Source: CAVOGJ01 sp963700865
GTDB taxonomy: Bacteria > Planctomycetota > Planctomycetia > Pirellulales > Pirellulaceae
Assembly: GCA_963700865.1 (NCBI GenBank)
Contig: CAVOZC010000016.1
Location: 189,964-253,963 of the forward strand
Direction of reading: 5' to 3'
Length of the DNA: 64,000 bases
Made by a program: the position numbers and the translations under genes. The notes below the pieces were generated by a model that saw only the letters and a list, made by a program, of their open reading frames with translations, was not told the origin of the DNA and did no database searches. This document shows, piece by piece, positions 17,499 to 27,671 of the stretch (position 1 is the stretch's first letter; the number at the start of each line of letters is the position of its first letter).

Positions 17499-19551
17499 CT
17501 AGCGGAAAAGCATGCCACAGTATCCGACGACGCGGTCGGTTTGGCCCGAAACGTCGGCGCTGGTGCCGTAGGCAACGCGCGTGGCGGCCCGCAATTTTTT
17601 CAACTGCTTGAGGGCCAACAGTGCGACCACGGCCGGAACGCGGCCACACATGCTGATCTTGTGCTGCTGGCACGTCTCGTAAACCGACTGTGGATCGAGG
17701 GACGTCAACGCTGCGATCGCCAGTTCGTCCAGTCGCCGGTTTTCGGCATCGCTGGCATAATGATTCATGTCACTGGAAATCAACAGCAGTACGTCCGGGT
17801 GTTGCTTGAGGACGCGGGCCAGCCCGCTGGCGATCCGTTCGCATTGATCGAAGCTCGCGGCTGACATGACGACACCGGTGACACGGGCTTGCGGGGCGAG
17901 CCGGTGGATCATGGGCAGCATGACTTCGATGCCGTGCTCCCGTGCATGGGCCGCGGCATCGAGCTCGAAGCCCGGCAAGCAATCGACGAGCGTGTGTGCC
18001 ATTGAAATGTCGGCATCAACCGTGGCCCCCGGTATTTCCCAGCCAGCATGAGGCGCGATTGCCATATCGACGCCTAATGCGGTGTGCTTGGGACCCAACA
18101 CGATGACCGAGTCGGGAATGGCGATACGTGCCAGCGTCGCGGCGGCAATCTTGCCTGAAAATTGCCAACCGGCGTGGGGAAGCAGTGCGGCTCGATAGCG
18201 AGCCGGAGAGGGGGAACTGGGCGGAAAGAGCGCATCCAGCTCGAGACGACATCTCCGTCGCGTCGGCCGGATAGAATGTGCCGGCGACGGCAGGGCTGCG
18301 AATTTCACTGGCCACCACCGGCGTGGGACGATTCACGATCGACGCGCTGTTGCCCGTCGATTGAGTGCGCAAGCTGTAGACGTTCGCCCGCCGCGGTGCG
18401 TCAATTCCAGCCTGCTCCAGGGCCATCGCCACCAGTGCTTCGGGGCTCTTGCTCGGATCGAACATCCAGGCGGTTCGCGATTGCTCGATCACCAGGATCG
18501 ATCGCTCGCTGGTGTCAACGCCCTTCAAGTCCGGCTCGGTGGCCAGTCCGTGCATCGCAGGGTCATACCCCACCGTGATTCCGAAGTTGCCGGTGAGGTC
18601 CGCGGGATTAAAGCTGCCTTGTTTGATGTTTTCGGCAACGGCGGTCGACATCGCATGCAGCGTCGATTGGAGTGGCACCCCGGGGCGAAGGGAAAGCCGC
18701 ATGACATGCACGGCGCCGCCGGCGACGCCCGGCAGGCTGACGGCGAGTGCGTTCACCATGCCATCCGGAACTCCCGGTATGAAATAGCTCGACGCCGAGC
18801 CCCGCAGGCCGTGCTGGATGCCGTCGTAACAAAATTGCGTGAGCTGTCGGAAATCGTCGCGGTTCAGGATCTCGCCGATCGAGATGCCGCCGCGGGCGAT
18901 CGCCTCGGCGGCGATTGGACCCCCGAAGCTGCGACCTTCGAAACGAAACAGCTGGCACTCGGGTAATTTCCAACTCGTCGCGGGCAAGCCGGCCTTCGTG
19001 CATACCGCTGCTAGAAACTGTTCGGCCGAGTATCCTTGCTCGATCGCGACCGATGGCAACAGCAGGCCCGCCTGTTCGCCGAGGTTGATCCGTAATCCAT
19101 GTTTTCCGATCTCGACTTCGTTCGCACGCGCCTCACCCTGAGCCAGGATCAACTCCAGGCGGTTGAGTAACCAGGTTTCCAGGTGCAAATAGGGAAGCTC
19201 GCTCGGAGATACCGCCGGCATGCGGGTGTCTTCCGTCGCGGTGCGGCGACTGGCCAACTCGATGGCGTCGCCCAGGGGCGTATTCCTGCCGAGAAAACCG
19301 CAGCAACCGCGCAGGCGCCCCGACCGCTTGAGGCTTACAAACGCGCCGATGACGGTCATCTCCCGGTTGCCCCCAAGGGTCGCGTCCGGCAATTGGACAT
19401 CCCGCTGCTGGACCGTCGCACAGACAAACTCACTGGCCGCCGCGTGGAGGGCGCTCTCCTGCTCCGGGGTGAGATCCGGGAGGGCGGCCATCCCACCGGC
19501 CAAAATCCGTGGCTCCGCGGAGGCGTCGGACGGGGAAGGTTGCGAATTCAT
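17499..19551 (-). CDS. AMMECR1-MEMO fusion protein (one frame break)
   Basis: This is a fusion of two partners of the AmmeMemoRadiSam system, about 684 residues. Roughly residues 28-200 are an AMMECR1 domain (GAFVSLKRSGRLRGCCGFLG, TEDTRMPAVSPSELPYLHLE). Residues about 205-400 are a middle segment of unassigned fold. From about 430 a MEMO/LigB-like domain follows (IRSPAVAGTFYPAD, LLPHAGWQFSGKIAA, VLGPKHTALG, ISSDMNHYASD, with the usual His residues). The frame changes near 18243-18262 between FYPADATEM and LELDALFP. No radical-SAM third member is nearby. The biochemical role of the system is unknown. Confidence 0.85.
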
Positions 19552-19768
19552 GGCCAACGTTGCCCGTTTGCGGCAGTGACAGGGGGGCTGCCGGGGCAGC
19601 AGCCGAGACCCTCTCAATCCTACCGTTTTTGATGGATGGGGGGCAGGGTCGGGCGATTGCGGGGCGGCGGCGGACCCGCCTCGCCAACGCCCCCTTGGTC
19701 TTGCGAAGTGGCAAGTTGACGATAGAATAAGGGGCTCTCCAGGAACCAGCTGGCGGTACGGTTGGTGA

Positions 19769-20077
19769 ATGAGCGCATTTCAACCAGACAGGATACGGGT
19801 GACGGTGATGAAGGGACGAGGTCGACCGCAAAGACGTAAGAAGGCCGTGACTCGCACACGGGCCGCGAAAAAAGATCCCATTTTTGTGGACGGCGCGAAG
19901 CCACGTCCCATGTACGTGGATTACAAGGATATCGAGCTGTTGAAGAAGCTCGTCAATCGTCACGGGCGCATCGTCGGGCGGCGGAAATCCGGTTGTACGG
20001 CTGCCAGCCAGCACGCCGTCACGAAGGCGATTAAGCGGGCACGGTTCATGGCCCTGATGCCCTACGTCGGCAATTGA
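19769..20077 (+). CDS. rpsR: Ribosomal protein bS18
   Basis: Small-subunit ribosomal protein S18. The 102-residue protein has a basic N-terminus and the family core VDYKDIELLKKLVNRHGRIVGRRKSGC, then KAIKRARFMALMPYV. An ATG at 19808 would give an 89-residue form nearer to the usual length. Its usual neighbours rpsF, ssb and rplI are absent, so it is a solitary copy and could be a paralogue. Confidence 0.93.
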   Translation: MSAFQPDRIRVTVMKGRGRPQRRKKAVTRTRAAKKDPIFVDGAKPRPMYVDYKDIELLKKLVNRHGRIVGRRKSGCTAASQHAVTKAIKRARFMALMPYVGN

Positions 20078-20229
20078 CGCTGCATCCGCGTTCGGCGTGA
20101 TCGGCGGTAATTGTCAAGCCCCGGAAATGGGCCAGGCTTTTCGCCGTTCATCGTTTCTCTGCTTAGCTCCAGGCTTGTCTCCATGACAGGCTGGAAGCCA
20201 GTCCCACGCGTCAACCCGCAAGTTCTCTC

Positions 20230-20679
20230 GTGAGCCGCAAATTCCAGACCCAGCGCCGCGTCGAATTCCGCGATACGGATGCCGCGGGGATCATGCATTT
20301 TTCCGTCTTTTTCAACTACATGGAGCAAGTCGAGCATGAATTTTGGCGTCACCTGGGTTTGAGCGTGATGCTGCCCGGGGACGTGGCGGACAGTTACCTC
20401 AGTTGGCCCAGGGTTTCGGCCAGTTGTGATTATGCCGCACCGGCACGCTTCGAGGATGTGCTCGATATCTCGCTCAGCCTGACCTCGATTGGCAACAAGA
20501 GTGTGCGATTTCAATTCGATTTCGATATCGGACCGCGGCATGTGGCCACCGGGAATCTCGTGGCGGTCTGCTGCCGTTTTACGGAGGGACAAGCGCCCGC
20601 GTCGGTGCATATTCCGGAGTCAATCAAACAAGTCATCTTGCCGTACGTCGAAGATTCCGACGCAGCCGCTTCTCCTTGA
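20230..20679 (+). CDS. YbgC/4HBT-type acyl-CoA thioesterase
   Basis: This is a hotdog-fold thioesterase of 149 residues. The catalytic signature region is RRVEFRDTDAAGIMHFSVFFNYMEQVEHEF, in which the DTDAAGIMHFSVFF portion holds the family's active-site Asp. The sequence GNKSVRFQFDFD is typical of the second half. It starts with GTG. It lies 15 bases before the ABC ATPase gene and may be co-transcribed. Substrate specificity is not evident. Confidence 0.9.
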   Translation: MSRKFQTQRRVEFRDTDAAGIMHFSVFFNYMEQVEHEFWRHLGLSVMLPGDVADSYLSWPRVSASCDYAAPARFEDVLDISLSLTSIGNKSVRFQFDFDIGPRHVATGNLVAVCCRFTEGQAPASVHIPESIKQVILPYVEDSDAAASP

Positions 20680-20694
20680 GGATGGACTCACCGC

Positions 20695-21378
20695 ATGCTC
20701 GTCGTCTCGGAGATTACGCGCGAATATGTCACCCGGGTCGAGCCCTTGGTCGTACTCCGCGACATCTCGTTTCAGTTGCCCGCCGGAGAATCGCTCGCGA
20801 TTCTCGGCCCCAGCGGTTCCGGCAAGAGTACGTTGCTGCACATTTTGGGTACGTTGGACCGGCCAACCTCCGGAAACCTCACGCTCGCTGGGGGGAATCC
20901 TTTCGACTTAAGTGTGTCCGCACGGGCTGACTGGCGGAACAAACACGTGGGCTTCATCTTCCAAGACCATCATTTATTGCCGCATCTGACGGCGCTGGAA
21001 AATGTGTTGATTCCCGCCCTGGCGCACGGTACCGCCAGCTCTTCCATGGTCGCTCGGGCGAAGGCATTGATTGACCGAGTCGGTTTGGCAGACCGTAGTG
21101 ACCACCGTCCCGCGGAGTTGAGCGGCGGTGAACGGCAACGGGTCGCCGTGGCCCGGGCCCTGCTGATGGGGCCCGATCTGATCCTGGCGGATGAACCGAC
21201 GGGCAACCTGGATCAAGCCAATTCGGCATCCATCACCGATCTGCTTTTGCAGTTGAGGCAGAATGAAGTCGACCAGCCACCGATTCTCATCGTCGTCACG
21301 CACAGCCACGAAGTAGCTTGTCGTCTGGGCCAGCGTCTGACGTTGCGCGACGGTCGACTCGTGGAGGCGGAGGCATGA
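20695..21378 (+). CDS. ABC transporter ATPase, LolD/MacB type
   Basis: The 227-residue ATPase has Walker A GPSGSGKST, Q-loop FIFQDHHLLPHL, signature LSGGERQRVAVARAL, Walker B LILADEPTGNLD, and the switch His in VVTHSHE. This is the LolD/FtsE/MacB class. The stop codon overlaps the start of the permease gene (ATGA), so the two should be made as a pair. Confidence 0.95.
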   Translation: MLVVSEITREYVTRVEPLVVLRDISFQLPAGESLAILGPSGSGKSTLLHILGTLDRPTSGNLTLAGGNPFDLSVSARADWRNKHVGFIFQDHHLLPHLTALENVLIPALAHGTASSSMVARAKALIDRVGLADRSDHRPAELSGGERQRVAVARALLMGPDLILADEPTGNLDQANSASITDLLLQLRQNEVDQPPILIVVTHSHEVACRLGQRLTLRDGRLVEAEA

Positions 21379-24300
21379 GTCGTTGGCGATATCTCGTCCG
21401 CAGTCTCGCGCACTACTGGCGGACGCATCTCGCCGTGCTGCTGGCGGTCGCCGTCGCCACCGGTGTTCTTACGGGCGCCCTGATCGTGGGTGATTCGGTC
21501 CGTGGCAGCCTGCGGCAGTTGACCTTGGAACGATTGGGCCGCATCTCGCATGTGCTTGTGGCGAATCGCTATTTGTCGGTCGATACCGTGCGTGCCTTGA
21601 TGGCCGATCCGCGGTTGACCCACGCGACGATCGTGCCCGTCGGGATGCTGCCGTCGGTCACGGTGGAACGGACCGAACGCGGAACTGCCACCGATCGAGC
21701 GCGCGGAGTTTTCTTGATCGCGAGCGGCCCTGAGTTCTGGTCACTCGCTGATCCGGCAGGGGTCAGCCAATCGCCGGCCGATTTGGCCGCCGCAGCTCCG
21801 CCGGACGACCGCGTGGCGGTCAATCAGGCGCTGGCGGATGATCTTGACCTTGCTGTTGGGGATCAAATCACCATTCGTCTGCCCTCGGCCAATCAGGTTC
21901 CCGCCGATAGCGCGCTGGGGCGCAAGGAGGGTCGAACGGTGGGGCTGACGTCGCTTGTCTTGACCGCGATTCTTCCCGATGAAGGTCTCGCAAAATTCAC
22001 GCTGCATCCCACGCAGGCTCGATCTCGCAACGTCTTTGTGTCACTGCGACGATGGCAAGCGGCGCTCGAAGTCGGGGACGGCGTCAACGCGATCTGTGTG
22101 GCACCGGCCGAGGGGCAGGCCGAGTCGGTCTTGGACGAGCCGTTGGCGGACGCGCTGCGGCCGACGCTCGAGGATTGTGGCATCAAGCTCACGCGTCCAT
22201 CGATGTCCTTCACCGACCCACGTTCGGGCGAAACAACGTTGGTCTGGGACTATTTCCTGCTCACCAATGACCGGTTGCTCTGGGACCCGGCGACTCGACG
22301 AGCCGCCTTGCGGGCGCTGGCGGGGATCGACTTCCAAGAGCTGTTCACCTATATGGCCAATACGATTGCCATCGAAAGTGCGAGCACCGATGGTACCACG
22401 CCGATCCCCCTGCCCTATTCGACCATTACGGCGGCGGACAACCATCCACGTCTGGGACCATTGACCACCGGGGCCGGTGTCATCGCGGCGCCGCTGGCGG
22501 TGGGCGAAATCGCGCTCAACCGCTGGGCGGCGAATGAGCTGTCCGCACAGCCAGGAGACACCATCCGCATTCGTTATTTCCTGCCGGAGACCACGCATGG
22601 GGCGGCCGTCGAGGCGGCTGAGTCCTTTCGCCTGGCGTTGGTTACTCCACTCACAACTCCCGCACAGCCTTTCCGTCGACGTCGACCGGCCGTGTTCGAC
22701 ACGCGTCCCACACTTGCCAACGACACGCATCTAACGCCCACCGTGGAAGGAATCACCGATCAGGATTCGATCGACGATTGGAATCCCCCCTTTCCGTTTG
22801 ACCAGAGCCGCATTCGACCTCGTGATGACGCCTACTGGGATGACTTTCGCACGACGCCGAAGGCTTTCTTGTCGCTGGCGGACGGCCAGCGGATCTGGGG
22901 CAGTCGGTTTGGAGATGCCAGCGGCTTTCGTATCCCGCTGCAGGCAGATGTCGATGAAGCGCAGTTGCGTTCGCGATTGAGCCAGGCTTTGCGTGCGGAG
23001 TCGGCAAATCTCGGTTTATCTTTTCAGCCGATCCGCCGCGAGAGCCTGCGGGCCTCGCAGGGCACCACCCCCTTCGCGGCGTTGTTCCTGGGCTTCAGCA
23101 TGTTCTTGATCGCTGCCGCCCTGATGCTGATAGGCGTTCTTTTTCGACTGGGTGTCGATTTGCGAGCAAAGGAATTGGGGACGCTACAGGCCACGGGTTG
23201 GCAACCGCGAGAAATCATGCGTCTTGTGCTGACGGAAGCGGGACTGGTAGCGCTTGCGGGAGTCGTTTGCGGAATCGGATTGGCGATAGGCTATGCGAAA
23301 CTGATGATCATCGGCTTGCGCGGCTGGTGGCTGGCGGCGATCGTGACCCCTTTTCTGGACTTTTACGCGCGGCCGACCTCATTGCTCGTCGGCAGTACGC
23401 TCAGTCTCGTCATGGCCCTGGGAGTGGTGCTGCTCAGCCTCCGCCGTTTACAGCGGTGCTCGGCCGTGCAAATGCTCCGTGGACAGCTTGATGTTGAGTC
23501 GCCCGATCGCCGGTCGCAACCCACCGGCCAGCGGCGGGGCGTGACGGCTGGCCAGGTCGATACCGAGCCGGGCGGGCGCCCGCGACGATGGCCTTGGGCG
23601 GGAGTCGGACTTGCCATGGTGGCTCTGCTCCTGGTTGTCTGGGGGACGCGGCTGGAAGGGGAAATACAGGCCGGTTTGTTTTTTGGCACCGGGGCCGTGA
23701 CATTAACTGGCTTGCTGGTCGGATTGTCCCGCCGCCTGCGAGCCGCCGCCTCGGTCAACGCCTCGGCGGCCCACTTTGGACCGCTCACGCTGGCGTGGCG
23801 GACCACGGCACGTCATCCGCGGCGGAGCGTCCTCACGATCGGGCTGATGGCTTCCGCGACGTTCGTCATTGCCGCCATCGCCGCGTTCCGATTGGCGCCC
23901 GCCGTCAGCGGCACGGGAGGCTTTACCCTGCTGGCCGAGAGCGATCAGCCCGTGCATCGAGATTTGTCCAATCCAGATGTGCGTCGCGACCTGTTTGGCA
24001 GGCAGGCCGAGCAACTGCGGGACGTGACGATCCTCGGCCTGCGGGTCCGCGCCGGCGACGACGCAAGCTGTCGCAATCTCTATCAAGCTCGGCAGCCGCG
24101 CATGCTCGGCGTCTCGCAACAGATGTTCGACTACTTCGATCGACACCCGAATCAATTCGCTTTGGCAACGGACGCACTGCCCTTGCCCAGCCGGGGGGCG
24201 ATCTCAAATCCGTGGCGGTGCCTGCAGGATGACTCGTCGGCCGATGCCATCCCCGTGATCCTCGACAAGAACACGGCCATGTACAGTCTGCATCTGCCAG

Positions 24301-24965
24301 CCCGACTGGGCCACGAGTTTTCGCTCGATTTCGATCAACCTCTCCGCTTCAGGATCGTCGGCTTATTGGCCAATTCTATTTTTCAAGGCAGTTTGCTCGT
24401 GAGTGAAGATGATCTCGTGCGGGTCTTTCCCGACACGAGTGGTTATCAGATGTTCCTCATCGGCGCGGCGAAACCTGACCGTGCGATTGCGGCGGGCAAG
24501 CTATTGGAGACACGATTTCGAGACGAAGGATGGGACGCCCGCTTCTGTCGCACGTTGCTGGATGAGTTACTTGCGGTCCAGAATACGTATCTGTCCACAT
24601 TCCAGATGCTGGGGGCCCTGGGATTGTTACTAGGGACATTCGGACTGGCAGCGGTTCAATGCCGTAGCGTTTTGACACGCGGCGGCGAGTTGGCACTCCT
24701 GTCGGCCGTCGGTTTCACCGACCGACGGATCCAACGGCAATTGATCTGTGAAAATGGCGCACTGCTACTGGCAGGCTTGGGGATCGGATTGGTCGCGGCA
24801 CTGCTGGCAGTCGTTCCCCATGCCATCTACGGTGAGGCCAGGTTCCCCTTTGCGACCGTGGCTGCCTTGTTGGGAGTTGTCCTGCTGGTTGGCTTGCTGG
24901 CCGGCTATCTGTCAGCGGCGCTGGCTCGACGAGTGGATACGATCACGGCCTTGCGTGCGGAATAG
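21375..24965 (+). CDS. FtsX-like ABC permease, large
   Basis: The 1,196-residue permease follows the ATPase in ATGA overlap, with GGAGGCGGAGGC before the start. There is an N-terminal membrane segment (LAVLLAVAVATGVLTGALIVG), then an ectodomain of more than 500 residues. A membrane cluster follows (FLGFSMFLIAAALMLIG, LVALAGVVCGIGLAIG, LLVGSTLSLVMALGVVLL), plus additional central segments, a second ectodomain and a C-terminal three-helix set (LGALGLLLGTFGLAAV onward). The two-fold MacB/FtsX layout is that of the large bacterial FtsX-type permeases that work on lipids, lipoproteins or peptides at the envelope. The substrate is unknown. Confidence 0.92.
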   Translation: MSRWRYLVRSLAHYWRTHLAVLLAVAVATGVLTGALIVGDSVRGSLRQLTLERLGRISHVLVANRYLSVDTVRALMADPRLTHATIVPVGMLPSVTVERTERGTATDRARGVFLIASGPEFWSLADPAGVSQSPADLAAAAPPDDRVAVNQALADDLDLAVGDQITIRLPSANQVPADSALGRKEGRTVGLTSLVLTAILPDEGLAKFTLHPTQARSRNVFVSLRRWQAALEVGDGVNAICVAPAEGQAESVLDEPLADALRPTLEDCGIKLTRPSMSFTDPRSGETTLVWDYFLLTNDRLLWDPATRRAALRALAGIDFQELFTYMANTIAIESASTDGTTPIPLPYSTITAADNHPRLGPLTTGAGVIAAPLAVGEIALNRWAANELSAQPGDTIRIRYFLPETTHGAAVEAAESFRLALVTPLTTPAQPFRRRRPAVFDTRPTLANDTHLTPTVEGITDQDSIDDWNPPFPFDQSRIRPRDDAYWDDFRTTPKAFLSLADGQRIWGSRFGDASGFRIPLQADVDEAQLRSRLSQALRAESANLGLSFQPIRRESLRASQGTTPFAALFLGFSMFLIAAALMLIGVLFRLGVDLRAKELGTLQATGWQPREIMRLVLTEAGLVALAGVVCGIGLAIGYAKLMIIGLRGWWLAAIVTPFLDFYARPTSLLVGSTLSLVMALGVVLLSLRRLQRCSAVQMLRGQLDVESPDRRSQPTGQRRGVTAGQVDTEPGGRPRRWPWAGVGLAMVALLLVVWGTRLEGEIQAGLFFGTGAVTLTGLLVGLSRRLRAAASVNASAAHFGPLTLAWRTTARHPRRSVLTIGLMASATFVIAAIAAFRLAPAVSGTGGFTLLAESDQPVHRDLSNPDVRRDLFGRQAEQLRDVTILGLRVRAGDDASCRNLYQARQPRMLGVSQQMFDYFDRHPNQFALATDALPLPSRGAISNPWRCLQDDSSADAIPVILDKNTAMYSLHLPARLGHEFSLDFDQPLRFRIVGLLANSIFQGSLLVSEDDLVRVFPDTSGYQMFLIGAAKPDRAIAAGKLLETRFRDEGWDARFCRTLLDELLAVQNTYLSTFQMLGALGLLLGTFGLAAVQCRSVLTRGGELALLSAVGFTDRRIQRQLICENGALLLAGLGIGLVAALLAVVPHAIYGEARFPFATVAALLGVVLLVGLLAGYLSAALARRVDTITALRAE

Positions 24966-25180
24966 CTGCCGTCGCAGTGAGGCGTTTTGAGGACCGGTGG
25001 CTGTGGGATTCGCCTGGAGCTCGGTCAGGTGCGACTCCGAAAGCGTTGGGGGCGTCGGGCGATTTGTCTTCCGCGATCCCTCTTTGGCCGCCAAATCAGC
25101 GTGTCTCTTCTGGTGCTCAGCTCACGCGCCATCATTCGCCACTCTCGACCCGCACAGATCCGTCCGTTAGACTTCTTGAA

Positions 25181-25225
25181 GGATATCGGTTTCCCCGTTG
25201 TCCCGGGACGGGGAGACCGATATCC
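25181..25225 (+). promoter_or_regulatory. Strong hairpin in the leader of the transporter gene
   Basis: 25181-25190 pairs with 25216-25225 and 25192-25198 pairs with 25208-25214, joined by one T-G wobble: an 18-bp stem with a 9-base loop. There is no T run. It lies 70 bases upstream of the transporter ATG and could be an attenuator, a processing site or a protein-binding RNA. Nothing else was seen in the 330 bases after the permease gene. Confidence 0.5.
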
Positions 25226-25294
25226 GGGACCCACCTTCCCCTTCCGCGGTCCAGCCGTCCACCTGATCCGTCCGCTCCACGGAGCCTGTCCACC

Positions 25295-26563
25295 ATGTTG
25301 CGACTTCCCGCGGTTCTTTTTTTCGTCGTCCTCACGTTCATCTGCTGGGGGTCGTACGGGCCCGTGCTGCATATCGGACAAGAGGCGATGGGGCATGGCC
25401 GTTGGCGGCCCTTCATCTGCGTCGGCATGGCGTACTTCGTGGTGGCGGTTGTGGTTCCACTGCTGTTGTTGCAGGCACGCCGCGAATCGGGTCGCTGGAC
25501 GCTGACTGGAATCGTCTGGTCCCTCGTGGCGGGAGCGGTCGGTGCGCTGGGAGCTTTGGGCATCATCCTCGCCTTTCAGTACGGCGGAAAGCCGGTCTAC
25601 ATCATGCCGATTGTGTTCGGTTGCGCGCCGGTCGTGAACACCCTCGTGACGATGGGGATGAACCGCGCCCACGAACCACCTCCGCTGCAATTTTACTTGG
25701 CGATTCTGCTCGTCGCCCTTGGGGCGGCCGGCGTTTTCGTGTTCAAACCGCAAGTCACGATTAAACCGACGACGTCCGCCGCGGCGGTCCTGCTACCGGA
25801 TGATTCCGCCGCTGCCCCCAGCGGCACACTTTCCGGGATGATACGCGCCCAAGCCGGGGAAGTGGCAGCGGCCGAATCGGAAAGCGGGCCGGCAGATCCC
25901 AGCCGCCGTTGGTTTGCCGGCATCCAGGCGTTTCTCGCGATTGCCATGACGGCCGCTTGTTGGGGTGCCTACGGTCCGATCCTGCACAAGGGTCAGGCCG
26001 GTATGGAAGGCAGCCGACTGCGGCCCTTCGTGTGTGTGGGTCTGGCTTACTTTGTCATTGCCGTCCTCGTGCCCATGATCATCCTGTCACGAGCCGACGA
26101 CGGTTCCCACTACACACTTTTTGGCGTCTTCTGGTCGATGCTCGGTGGCGGCGTCGGGGCCATCGGGGCTCTCGGCATCATCATGGCCTTTAATTATGGG
26201 GGCCGTCCCATCTTCGTCATGCCGCTCGTCTTTGGTGGAGCGCCGGTCGTCAATACGATCATCAGCATGAGTCAGTCCTATTTCAAAGACGGTCAGTTCG
26301 GTCAGATCACCAGCTGGTTTCTGGGGAGTTTGATCATGCTGATCACGGGGGCGGTGTGCGTTCTGCTATTCGCGCCACGAGCTGGCCACGCTCCCAAGCC
26401 AACGCTGCCGAGCGAGTCGCCGAAAGGCGACGCGTCCGACGCGGGGCCACCCAACGCGACGGTCCGCGAGCCATCGACTGCGGAAGCAGAGCGTTCGGCG
26501 GCCGTTGCGGAGCACCCGCGCGCCGAGGCGGCCGACGCCGCCGATTCGAATCGGCAGGAGTAG
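25295..26563 (+). CDS. Tandem-duplicated DMT-like membrane transporter
   Basis: The 422-residue membrane protein is built of two copies of the same unit. FICWGSYGPVLHIGQ...RPFICVGMAYFVVAVVVP in the first half is matched by AACWGAYGPILHKGQ...RPFVCVGLAYFVIAVLVP in the second. GALGALGIILAFQYGG is likewise matched by GAIGALGIIMAFNYGG. A charged Pro/Ala linker joins the halves. The C-terminal tail is hydrophilic and Ala/Glu-rich. It resembles drug/metabolite-type carriers, substrate unknown. The start at 25295 is preceded by GGAG. The gene ends just before the methanofuran-type genes. Confidence 0.8.
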   Translation: MLRLPAVLFFVVLTFICWGSYGPVLHIGQEAMGHGRWRPFICVGMAYFVVAVVVPLLLLQARRESGRWTLTGIVWSLVAGAVGALGALGIILAFQYGGKPVYIMPIVFGCAPVVNTLVTMGMNRAHEPPPLQFYLAILLVALGAAGVFVFKPQVTIKPTTSAAAVLLPDDSAAAPSGTLSGMIRAQAGEVAAAESESGPADPSRRWFAGIQAFLAIAMTAACWGAYGPILHKGQAGMEGSRLRPFVCVGLAYFVIAVLVPMIILSRADDGSHYTLFGVFWSMLGGGVGAIGALGIIMAFNYGGRPIFVMPLVFGGAPVVNTIISMSQSYFKDGQFGQITSWFLGSLIMLITGAVCVLLFAPRAGHAPKPTLPSESPKGDASDAGPPNATVREPSTAEAERSAAVAEHPRAEAADAADSNRQE

Positions 26564-26589
26564 ATGCTCGCGCGGATGGCTGGCTACCC

Positions 26590-27671
26590 ATGATGCATCC
26601 ATCGTTTTCCGCGGCTCGTCGGATCTTCTATATGAGTTCATTACGGGTGGTGGCCTGATCGACGAGTCCGACCCGCCTGGTGGCAGTCTGTTGCGCGAAG
26701 GGATGGCAATGCTCCGCGCGGTGGCGAACGATCTGTTGGAGATGCCCCACTGCCAGGTCGTATCCACCCGAGATCGGCGGCTAGCCTTCCCACCGCGGTC
26801 GGGATGGATCATGACCCGCGTCGATGACTTGACGTCCCATGACAAGGCGATTCAGCAACTGGCCCACGATGCGGATCAAGTGATCGTGATCGCCCCGGAG
26901 TTCGCTGGGCACTTGAAACGGATCTGTCGGCTAGTGGATGGCAACTCGCCCGAACGCATCGGTCCCTCGGCGGACTTTCTCGCCTGGACCTCCGACAAGC
27001 AGGAAACGGCCCTGCGGCTGGGGCAAGCCGGCCTGCCTCATCCACGAGGGACGATCCTTTCCGGACGGGATGCGTGGGACGATGACATGGCGAGCCGCTT
27101 TGATGGGCCGCTGGTGATCAAGCCGGTCAACGGCGCGGGCAGTCTTGAAGTGATGATCGCGAGGAGCCCCGGTCAATTATCAACGGTGTTCGCCGCCGCC
27201 CAGTTTCCGCGACGTATCGAAACGTTTTGCGAGGGACGAGCGGCCAGCGTCGCGCTGCTCTTGGGGCCCAACGGGACGCAAGTGCTCCAGCCTTGCTGGC
27301 AGAAGCTTGCGGAGAGTCCGGCGGGCGCGATCACTTATCACGGTGGCAGCGTGATGGAGCATGGCCCGCTTGCCGATCGTGCCCGCCGCCTGGCGCAGCA
27401 GTTGGCGACGCGTTTATGCGAGGGACAGATCGGCTATGTCGGAATCGATCTCGTGTTGGGTGAGGCCCAGGATGGTTCGCAGGACGTGGTGATTGAAATC
27501 AATCCCCGTCTCACCACCAGCTATGTGGGACTGCGGGCGGCGACGTCGGTGAATCTGGCGGAAGCGATGCTGGCGATCGCGCGCGGAAGTCGTTGGGAGA
27601 TTTCGTTTTCACGGCTACCATGCGGCTTTACCGAGGAGGGTGCCCTGGAGGAGTGCGCGTGGCGTGGTTAG
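26590..27671 (+). CDS. ATP-grasp ligase, MfnD-like (one N-terminal frame break)
   Basis: This is an ATP-grasp enzyme of about 360 residues. The core includes YEFITGGGLIDE, SDKQETALRLGQAGLPHPRG, PLVIKPVNGAGSLEV and VVIEINPRLTTSYVGLR. The closest functional model is the tyramine/tyrosine-glutamate ligase of methanofuran biosynthesis, an assignment supported by the next two genes. The ATG at 26590 opens a frame giving SAARRIF; one missing base near 26628-26631 is needed to reach YEFITGGG, so a frame break is inferred. The 3' end overlaps the next gene by 13 bases. Confidence 0.75.

Noticed and set aside
16947..17864. A 305-codon open frame on the plus strand
   Set aside because: It runs across the DUF4096 gene in another frame and antisense to the MEMO domain. 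Its composition is that of a shadow frame in GC-rich DNA, and the conserved motifs are all in the other frames.
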